A stretch of DNA of 64,000 nucleotides, taken from positions 7,626,001 to 7,690,000 of the forward strand of contig OY755174.1 of NCBI GenBank assembly GCA_963576735.1, in the 5' to 3' direction. The number at the start of each line of letters is the position of its first letter. Within the stretch, counting starts at the first letter, position 1. Of this stretch, positions 49,201-60,765 are shown piece by piece. The notes under the pieces are model-generated. The model was given only the letters and a program-made list of their open reading frames with translations, had not been told where the DNA came from and did no database searches. The translations under genes and the position numbers were made by a program. This DNA comes from Bedellia somnulentella (Eukaryota > Arthropoda > Insecta > Lepidoptera > Bedelliidae).

Positions 49201-52200
49201 GAACTATTAACTCTTTTTCTTTTAAAATAATTAATTAAATACCCAAATAGTAAGAAGTTTCTTCCTTCAGAACCTGGCTTGTCATTTTATAACTGGTGTT
49301 CTAAAGACACACATTTGTCATGATGATATGCTATACCCATCCACTTTCTACCGTACATTCAGCCACATGACCACCATGAAAACACTCTGGTAGCCTTTGA
49401 AGCCGAGCAAAATAGTACAATGACAAAGTTATTTTATGATAAATTTATTACATGCATTCTTCCCCCATGTAAACATTTAGGTAGACGACCCTACGTTCCG
49501 AAAAATTTGGCGCACTTTCTTAAAGTCAACGACTGATTAAGAGTATCAGGCAAGTAAGTGGTCTCGCAAAGATTGTAGTGTATGAACAAACCTCGATTGT
49601 ACTTCATAAAAGATCGATGAATATATCTTTATATTACAATTTTATGCATACGATTTCCATCAATCGATAATTGGATGTGAAGCAAGATCGGTTTACACTA
49701 ATAGTAATAAGAGGCTAAAAAGGTGAATATATCATGTCATGCTAAGGCATGGTTAATTTTCGATTTATATTATAACAAACTTTTTTCTTACTCCAGTGGT
49801 GCCAAGGCGGAGAATGCGTGCACGCCAATCATTCCACGGAACACCCAGAACAATCCGAATCCAGTACACTAACAGCAATAGTCAGTGCTAGCGAGGCAAC
49901 CATAGTCGGGGCCGGGGGCTGGTCGCTATGGCAGGACCGCGGCTGCCGGTCCGGGTGTACGCTGCGGTCCCGCGGGTTCCGGGAGAGACGGCGGACCTGC
50001 TTGGCGGCGCAGTGTGACGGCGCGACCTATGATGTCATGCTTTGTGATGATACTAAAGTGAGTAGTACTTAGTTAAAGAAAAGGATTGTTTTGGCTGTGT
50101 TATGATATGTTCTAACCTAATATCACTTGTGGGCATTTAATCGGCCTCGTTAGGTAGACTAGAGAACTAACTGCCTTTTTTGCTTTTGAAAAAGGTCGGT
50201 GGTGCAAAAAATCTACATAACATAACATAAACGTTGACGCCGAATATCCCCAAAGGGGTTGGCAGAGGTACTTATGCTCCTGGACATCACGTGACTTTGT
50301 CACCTGGTACCCACGTTTCGCATGGACAGTGTACTCACGTGATAGGGGGCAGGCCTGTCGCCATTTTGTACGAATACACTGTCACATGACTAAGTACAAC
50401 TCAGCCGTGTGGGTTTCCTCACGATGTTTTCCCTCACCGTTAACAACCGTGATAAATTTACCACACATATGTCTTTAGAAAAGACAAATTGGTGTAGGCC
50501 CGACCCGGGATTTGAACGCTAGTCGTTTGTACGATAACCGCTAAAAACAAGTATGTCGATTTTTGAGCGTTTGCTTTTTTTTACATCGTTGGATTCGTCA
50601 TAGAAAGACCCTTATTTCTACATTATTAAAACTCAAAATATCTTCTTATTTAAGGCGCTATTGATAAAAATAATAGGGTAAGACTATGCTAAAAGCATTT
50701 TTATTCTGCATTGGCGTTACTGTAAAGGTCAAGTTAAAAAATATATTAATTTCATTAGGAAACTACATCACGTCGGACATATCCAAAAATCATCAAGATC
50801 CGACAATCACTTTAGGAAATATTTAAATTTATAGAAATAAAACGTTTTTTCGCTCTCCTGTAAAATTTGCCAAAAACGACATACTTGTTTTTAGTTTAAC
50901 ACAGCCGCGGTGTTCTACCCAATGAGCTATCACGTCGTCAGAGATAAAAGATCTAAAAATGGTGTTATCACCATTACTAATACACCCCAACGCCAGTATA
51001 TATTTAAATTCTGCTATCTTATTTAATGTCAACTTTATACCCTGCAATAAATTTACAATTGGCAACAAATCGACATTATATTGACGGAGGAGCACGCCGC
51101 GCTGGCTGCGTTTAGCACTTTTTTTTAGTTGAATAAGAACAAGCTGGATATTTTCAGTATTTTTCGAGACATTTGTATTGTATAGACCTCGTTAGCAACC
51201 AGCTATTTCAACCAAAGGTTAAAATGAAATTCACAAAATTCAATTTTACGCTGTCTTTAATCGGTGCAATAAAACCGTTTCAATGTCATAATAAGAGAAA
51301 AAATAACTTCACAGTTACAATCAAAATCATAAAATGTCATATACGATTACTACATGAGAGCAAAGTTAAAAAGCCGAGGTTATATACTGTGCTTTCTTTA
51401 ACGAACCGAGCGTTGTTGAGATTTTTAATTAATAATTATAAAGGATTTTTTTTCTCCAAGAAAATTTGTAGCCCCAGATAAAGAAAATGGCGACAAAAAT
51501 CGCAGCTGTTTTCTTACGCACGCTAGGCATGTGCAATGGCTGCGCTGGCCAACTTCACTACGTTCGTTACGTCTTTAAAACAACGCAACGATAGATATAC
51601 GAATCAATGTTTGAATAGTCAGCTATATAATAATTAATGAAAGGAAATGGTTTAATTTAGCAGATAATTGCACTTTTTATACCACAGTAAAGGGATAATT
51701 CTATGGATAAGACCTATTTTGATGAGATTTTGTTTTTTTTGGATATTAGTGCCCATTGATGAACGAAAAGTCTCAGTCTCGGTAATAAACAGTTCATCCC
51801 AAAATTCACATCACTTTATGAGCAAATCTTTTGAAAATATGTCTAATAGGTACCTGGTGTAAAAAAAAGTGGCTCTAATCAAGTTGGTCTCGTAGTAATA
51901 TTTATTCAGAATGATCTCGATAACTACCCCTCTTTTTTGGCTTGTTACCTCCCTATTGTTATAACCTGTATATCGTATTTGTTCTCCCCACTGAACTTTC
52001 ATATTGGTTTTCATTGTCTTCCTAGCAAATAAAAACAGATACTTCAACATGAAAGTCTTGCTCAATAAAGTGTCAAAATCTCCAATCGCCTACAGGTATG
52101 CGGCAAAAAGCGCAGTTTTATTGTCATCGTAGAAAATATCCATTGCAACATACAACATCCATACAACATAGTATTTTGCTAAGAGAGGTGTTAATATTTC

Positions 52201-55200
52201 TCATCACCTACAGGTGTAAGGCAAGAAGCGTCGCGCAAATGATTGTCCTCGTAGCAAATATCACCTAAACATGGAAACCATAACAACATAGTATTTTGCT
52301 AAAACAAGTATTGTTAATATTCTACAGGTGTGCGGCAAGAAACGTCGCGCGGGTGTGTCGGAGCTGGCGGCGCGCAAGTGTGCGGAGTTCGCCGCGCGGG
52401 TGCCCGGGCTCGACGCGCGCGGCGGCGGGCTGCAGGCACCGCACGACTCTAGTGAGATTACTATACTTGTTCATGTATAAGGTGTTTAATGTATATGCCG
52501 TAGTGTCGGCTTAGTCACTGTTACTAACCGTACATGTGGCGTACGAGACGACTATTAACTGGTTGTTGGGCCAAGCGGCTGGAGAACCAAGTGTGCGGAG
52601 CTAGCGGCGGGCGTGCCTAGCCGGGACGCGTGCGGCGGCGGGCTGCAGGCGCCGCATGACTCCAGTGAGATTACTACTTTTTCATGTATTACATATTTAA
52701 CTTGGTTGTGTCGGGTTAGTCACTATCACTACCCGTACGAGTGGCATAGGAGAAGGCTGTTAATTAGTTGTTAAGGAAAGCCCCTGGAAAAGCAAGTGTG
52801 CGGGTAAGAGCGCGCGTATATGCCCGAGATTACTTAACTTACTAATAAATAAAGAATAAATAAAGGAAAGAAAAATCTCGACACAGGCGGGAATCGAACC
52901 CGCGACCTCGGGTATACGCCCCCGTCGCTCTGCCAATTGAGCTACCGTGTCAATGGCTGCCAGCGCGGAATTCTTCTATCCTTTATTTCTTTTACACGTT
53001 TAAGTAGTGTTTGCGTTTCCTACCTCCGCAAACGCACGACGTATGAGACGACTATTAAGTGGTTGTTGGACAAAGCGGCTGGAAAAGCAAGCAACTTTTG
53101 ATATGTGTATAATAATAGCCATGAATATAGCAAGATGGTAGTTCAGTAGGTCGAGCAAGGACACGGTCATTGATCGAAACGGGCGTACATCTTTGTATCT
53201 TGTTTAAATTCAGGGAAAGTATAGTGAGAAAACCGACATGACAGAAGTATAAAAAGTCATGTAACAACATTTAGCCGCAGCAAGCGGAGATTATAATCAC
53301 CAGACCTTGTTTGTTCGATGTCCTCACCAAAACTAGGCATTCCTAACACATGACACCGAAATGTGCATTGTAAAGCGCTTATGAGTGTTTCGTTTGTTTT
53401 TCAAAACACAGGGAAAGTATGTTGGCTGCTCGTTCACGCTTCATCTTTCTGTTTCATGAAAGACCGTATAAAATATAATTTGCTCGTTGAATAGACTAAC
53501 TGGGTTGTGTTCTTTCAAAGATTTGCAATGGTTTAATGAACCCAACCAGTAAAATGTAACATTGTTCGTTTGTTTGCATTTTATAAATTCGTATAATTGG
53601 TGATGAAATATAATAGTTATAAATACTATATGATACTAAATACATACCATTGCTTCGGTGGCTTTCCGATTTTTTTTACTATTACTTCCCAAGGATTACT
53701 ACTACTACTAGATTGAGGACTTAACTAAATAGAGCAAAAACCAAATGTCGTCGTCCAGTAAAAAAATTGCTAAATAAGTCCGCTAAAAACTAATTGTCAA
53801 AATAGGTTGTAAACCCTGATTGGTTAATTCAATGTTCTGACTTTTGTTGGTCATACATTTGCTTCGCTAAAGTATTGAAATGCATTGAAACTTTACGGAT
53901 ATTGACATTCTTTGTTTCTCTTCTAATTAAAAGTAAAATCGTTAGAAAATCGTTTGAGAAGCTCTAAAAACTCTGTGTAAGATATAACGCAAATTTTGTG
54001 TAACACACTATTCTCGATAGGTATGCATTTTTTTATAAATTTATATGCTTTGAAAAGTTTCGTTATTGACCTGCTGTCGTGTTGCACCTTGCAAACAGAA
54101 TCAAAGAATGTAAAGGGCACGAACTGTTTTTTGATAATTATTTTTCATCGTGCAACTTACTCCAGGTTCTGAAAAATCGAGGCATTGTGGCTGGTTTGGT
54201 AGACTGCCTCCGTTACTATTAGATAAAGAAATGCCAGTCAGAGTTAGGGAATTAGAAATTCCTCAGCCATTTTTGGATGTTGCGTGAGGAAAAGATGGTA
54301 GAATAAAGTTTGTGGATGGGTGTCCGCATCACCCAACAATCTCTTAAAAGCCAATACCGTTAGTCGCCTCTAACTTACACCCACTGGAAGAAATGGGGTA
54401 GTGCTATTCTAAGCTGACACTACACAGCTTCATAATAAAAACGTGCCCTCATAGATTTTTCGTTTCATTTAAGCCGATTGAGTTCAATTGTACATTTATA
54501 TAAACATCTACATTTATATGTACATCTATATATTAAAAGCAAACGATTTTTATTTATTTTTATGCAAACTATATTACTCGTAATTTATTAGATCTGTTCT
54601 GTGTTTCTGATACACTTTTATATTTTATTCAGCTCGCATGTGGATGGGCTGCGCAGTATTCTGCCGGCGCGCCATGGGCGGGGGGTTCTTCGCGCCGCGC
54701 GTGGAGCTTAACAGCGCCGGCCTGGACCCGTACTTCCCGGACGGGACCTGGTGCCACCACGACGGCACGCACCACTACTACTGTCTGCAGCACCACTGCT
54801 TGCCTGAGGTTTGTGACTTAGTTTGGAAACCACAAAGTGTTGAGTTCCATTACTTGTTCCCGCACGGGACCTGGTGCCACCACGACGGCACGCACCACTA
54901 CTTCTGTCTTAGTTTGGGAACATACATACATTCATATACTCACGGCTATAAATTCCTAGAAGGGGTAGCCAGAGCTAAGGAATTAGAAATTCCTCAGCCA
55001 ATTTTGGAAACTTGAGTGGGGAAAAGATGGTAACCATGATGGTATGGTTTGTTTGCGAAGATTGGAGTTATCTGTAATATTGTTTTCATCAAAGAATATA
55101 TTAGTTGTTTTGTCTATTGTATCTATATCTATAAGGTACAACAAAAACAACCGTTATAGCTCAATGGATAAGAAATTTTCTTGAACGTGAAGAAGAAGAA

Positions 55201-58200
55201 AGTTCATCTTGTCCCCTATGAACTCCCAAATGTGGCAGAGGAGTTTCCAGCTCTGTAGCTCTGGTTGCCCCTTTTTGGGATTTATATATATATAGTATAT
55301 GTATGTATGTATGTATGATAAGAACTTCCATTCGTCGTACAGAGAGGCTTGGGTTCAAATCCCGGGGGCCTTCACCAATTTGTTTTTCTAAGGACATATG
55401 TGTGGTTAATTTTTCATGGTTGTTAACAGTGAAGGAAAACATTGCGAGGAAACCCACATGGCTGAATAAAATTGTACTTAGCCATGTGACAGTGTATTCT
55501 TACGAAACGGCGATAGGCCTGCCCCCTATCACATGAGTACACTGTCCAAGCAAAACGTGGGTACTCTGAACACCAGGTGACAATGTCACATGATGTTCAG
55601 AAGTATTAGTGCCTCTGGCAATCCCTTCGGGGATATTCGGCGTGAACGTTTGAGTCTTTGAGTCTATTAGGTAATATCTACTATTACTAGTTTAGTACTA
55701 TACTATCTGTGGTATTATTATAAAACTGAAGTAGTATATGCCTATGTGCTAATCACTAGAACTACTTGAACGTTTATAATAGATCTTTCAGGGTTAGATA
55801 GCTCATACATCGAGAAAGGTTATAGATTTTATACCGTTCCAAAACTAATTAAAACGCTTTCTACCCATGTGAATCTGAACCTGGGGCAGGTCGCTAGTAT
55901 GTTGATATGTGAAATGTTCGAAGCAACGTTTTTGTCATATTTTTTCAAAAACGGCTTGACATACGGAGTGTTCTTCTTATATTTCATAGGTATGTAAATC
56001 AAATTGTCATAAAATCATTACGTCTCAAGCTATTTTTGATAGCCTTAAAGAATAGGATGGGATGACAATGACACGTGATGTTCAGAAGTATTAGCTTTTG
56101 CCCTGGTCGGGCGGTGTTTTGAGCTTCCCTGTTGCCGCCCGCGCCGCAAAGCTAAAGTTAGTACCTATGCCTATCTCTTAGGGGATATACGGAAGGAATC
56201 TTTGAGTTTTAGTACTTTATAGCATTAACGTTACGGATAACAATTGTTGGGTCAGCTAGTATTCCAAAGTAAGTATAATTTTTCGATTAGCAACATCATT
56301 TTCCTGTGTATATTTTTCTTATGTACATCCAAATTCACTATGGGCTTGATGATCTCGCGACTCAGGCAAACAAAATATTTAGAAAATTAAAACGACATAG
56401 AATTGATTGGGTCGAGCAAGTAGGGTTTTGATTCTTTACTTCTACCTCTCCTGTGGTGTAGGAATAAAGCTATCAGCTACAATTTGGAGGACTCGAGTTC
56501 ACAAATGTTCAATACAGTTGGACACGATGTATGTAAATTAAGATAGTTCCAAGCTTCGGAAGGCACGTTAAGCCGGTGGGTAACGACTACTAACACGGCA
56601 GCAGTTGATAATATGCCGAGCCTTACTACGCTAGCGTGGTTGACTATAGCCAAATAGCCCCAATCTGGGTAGGCTCGAGCCCCTCTCGCCGGGCATATAT
56701 TTTCTGTCATACAAAATAAAACTACATGTAAGAATGCATTTATTTTAGCATGAATAATTAAATTAAAGTTGTTGTTTGCGGTCAATCAAAATTTGTAAGA
56801 GTTTAAGGTTATTAAGAAAACTAAACTTTAATCTATAAAATGCTTCCGTTACCTACTGACTAACTGATTGACAGATGACGTAGATCCGTAACTACTTATC
56901 GTAAAAGGTTGAAATTGTGCTAGGTGATACCTTCAAACATACATACATATACTCACGGCTATAAATCCCTAGAAGGGGTAGCCAGAGCTAAGGAATTAGA
57001 AATACCTTCATAGGTGCAGAAACATACTTATAAAGGAAGGGACAGATTTTGTAATCATAAAACCAACCAACCATTTTCCCTTCAGGGAAAAACAAAGCTC
57101 TCTTGTTATTCAGTTTAGTCAAAGTATATTTTATTCATGTAGCTTTTTTTAATTTCTACCTTGTTCGTACCTCAATGTCTACACCATTGCTACCTACACT
57201 CATTGGTAAGAGAATAGAAGCAATACTGTGCGGGCACATCCCAAGGGGCTAGAAAGGTTAACATACAAATACTGCACCTACATCTGGATCAAATGTGCTC
57301 AAAAATGCAGGTGTCCGAAGTACAAAAAACAGATGGGAATATATAAAAATATTGATGAATGTAAATGAAGATCGAGAGGTTTGCCAGAATCGTAAAACTC
57401 TCTCTACGCCAATGGGAACTACACTTGTGTGTATATTTAAGTGTGTACTGCATATATTGGAGGGTAAAAATAAACAATTACAAAACTTTAGCGAGTAATT
57501 AGCTGCACGCGTTCAAACGGCCGTGTTAGACGAGTGTTATCTCACCTTATCGCTATCCCATTGTTTGTGTTGTGACAATGCGTCACTATCACGTGCTTTT
57601 CAAATAAAATGTACGAATTGTGTTGTCATAGCTAAAGATGAAACATCTGCGAGTTTACATAAAGAAAAAATTACATTAGTACAATAGTACACAAGACATA
57701 TAAGACTATTTGCGTTTCGTAATCGTTATTTTGTATAGATACTAAAAAATGCGGCATGATAGTCCAGTGGGTAGAACACCCGCCCGAAAAACAGAAGGGC
57801 GTGAGTTCCAATCCTGGGACGGGCCTACACCAATTTGTCTTTTCTAAAGTCATATGTGTGGTTAATTTATCATGGTTGCTAACGGTGAGGGAAAACATCG
57901 TGAGGAAACACACATGGCTGAGTTGTACTTAGTCATGTGACAGTGTATTCGTACAAAACGGCGATAGGCCTGCCCCCTATCACGTGAGTACACTGTCTAA
58001 GCAAAACGTGGGTACCTTCTCTGGAAACTAGATGGCGCTTGCCATGTGAGTTCAGGAGTATTGGTACCTCTGCCAACCCCTTCGGGTATAAACGGCGTGA
58101 ACGTTTATGTTATGTTAACGTTTTATACTAAAAAAAGGTTTTTCATGTCTTAGGATGGATTAGGTAACTAGTTGAGAAATTAAAGAGCATCTCTAGGGAC

Positions 58201-60421
58201 AAGACCAGCCGTCATGATGAATCACGACTATTCACCATCTCAGTCAACCATAACTGGATATGGTATACTGGTGGACACATGGAAAAAAACACAAATTAAT
58301 CATCATCGTTATCATTCAGCCAATAGATGTTGACTGCTGGACATAGATCTCCTTTCAAAATTGCGACTTTCTCAGGTCCTGCGCTACCCTCATCCATTGG
58401 TTTCCCCGAATTGTCAGCCCATCTTGTAGTATATTTTACTTATCTCTCGATAAAATTTTATGCCCATTAAAAGAAATAAGTGAGCTGTTGTCTGATAAGT
58501 TTGTAATGAATAATTAGATGGAACTAACTAAGAAGAATGATTATTCCTAAATGGTACAACTTTACCCTTTATATTATCATCAAACTTACTTACTTCACCC
58601 ATAGTGCCAAGTTTAGTCATCACATCATTTCTTAAATGGTCTGAGAGGAGATCAAACAAGAATGTAATGCACTCTCTCTCCTTTTTTAAACTAATTCGAC
58701 AAAACATAGTGTTTGAGTTCGTGTTTTTTGTTGGTTAATGTGAAAATATTGTGAGATATTTTTTTTTATCATTCTAGATATAAATACTCGTAGAATGTGT
58801 CTTAAAGTAATTAAGAGACAACTTGGCTTTCAATAATGGTTGAGCTAAGAATTAATCACCGACAATACAGACATTTGGAAACTTTATTTGATTTGGGTTT
58901 AGCTGCACTTATGACCGCTTACTTTGATTAAAACCAAATTCGTATTTCTATTTTATATTAATTCAATAGAAATTATCCCTTTATTTTTGCGTCTTCTTTA
59001 ATATGTAAACATGGAATCGACTTAATTATTATGACTTTTTATTTTGTCATCAAATAAGTCAATTGTTTATAACATTCCCACGGCTATAAATCCCTAAAAG
59101 GCGTAGCCAGAGCTTCAGAAACTTTTGAAAAGAGTGGAGAAAAGACTGTAAAACAAGGGTCTTGGTGATTGGTCTCTAACCGTATCACCCAAAAATCACT
59201 TTAAAAGCCCCATTACCCTTAGTTGCCTCTTACGATTACCCACGGGCAGAAATGGGGTAGTGGTATTCTAAGCCAACACTTCACAGCTAAGATTTTTTTA
59301 TAAAACATTTTAAATTGAATATGTGCGAATCATTGCCAAAACTTTTATTTTATCTCATACACAATGATTTTAAAATCTCTTCCACCAGAAAGTAGGCTTA
59401 TTAACTGGTTGCCTTGCCGCTTTAAATGGGGTGCCGAGTCTTTGGGGAAAACCGCCTACCCTTGGAACGCCGTAGTTTTTGACTAGACGCTTATTTGAAT
59501 ATTAAAATATTGATTTAGTTTCAAGCAAAATATGACACCTCTTTTTATATAATATTACTAGCTTTTTGCCCGCGACTACGTCCGCGTCGACTACATTTTT
59601 TTCATCCAGTTTATATACAAAAAACTTGTATAAAAGATAAAAAGGACATTGAGGCTTTTTAAGTGATTGTTCAGCGATGCAATTGGAGACCCATCACTAA
59701 AATCCTTTATTTGACTACCTTTTCCCTATTCAACTTCCAAAAGTGGATGAAGAATTACTATCTCCGGAGCTATGGCTACCCTTTTTGGGATTTATGGCCG
59801 TTAGTGTATATATACTCATGAATGATTGATGGATACATACATATACTCACGGCTATAAATCCCTTAACGGGGAAGCCAGAGCTTTGGAATTAGAAATTCC
59901 TCAGCTAATTTTGGAAGTTGATTGGGGAAAAGGTGGTAATAATAAATAAATGTTTTTGGTGACGGGTCTCCAACCCTTCAAAAAATCACTTCAGAAGCCC
60001 CTTTACCCTTAGTCGTCTCTTACGATCACCCACGGGTAGAAATGGGGTAGTGTTATTCTAAGCCGACACTACACTGCAGTTGATTGATTGATTGATGGAT
60101 GAATTTCATAAATTCTATTTTTTAATGGTTATATATAACAGTCAATCGCACCAAGTTTCAAGTTTCTAAATACAGAAATGTCAAAAATCTCTATACTAAC
60201 TTTTATTTGCTATTTCAACCCCTTAGTGCCATAAAACATATGATAAGAATCATGAAACAAACAATTTTGTACCAAGTTTCTATGTTCGAGTTATTATGTT
60301 CGTCTATACTTATAATAAATCTGTAGAGAGGTCAATTCTGTACATGAAATATATTTTCAAAATAACTATCAGGGGGTGATTAGTGATCGATACTGATGCC
60401 AAAAATGCAATCAGTAAAATT

Positions 60422-60463
<42 letters not shown>

Positions 60464-60723
60464 GGTTTGTATGTTCCTTATGGAAACAAAAACTACTCGA
60501 CGGATTTTAACGAAACTTGGTACAATTATTCTCCATACTCCTGGGCAGGTTTTTGTATACTTTCCAGCAGAGTAGTAAAGGGGAATTTTGGGAAATTTTG
60601 GGAAAACGGGAGAAATGAAATGAAATATATTTTATTTGAAATGAAATGAAATATATTTTCAAAATAACTATCAGGGGGTGATTAGTGATCGATACTGATG
60701 CCAAAAATGCAATCAGTAAAATT

Positions 60724-60765
<42 letters not shown>

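Noticed and set aside
54166..54236. Possible extra ADAMTS exon (CTCCAG/GTTCTGAAAAATCG, Cys and Trp codons)
   Set aside because: 71 nt between the best acceptor and donor would break the frame between exons 11 and 12, which join perfectly without it.
60424..60463. CRISPR-like regular repeat
   Set aside because: Simple (GTCT)n microsatellite inside a Helitron in eukaryotic DNA.
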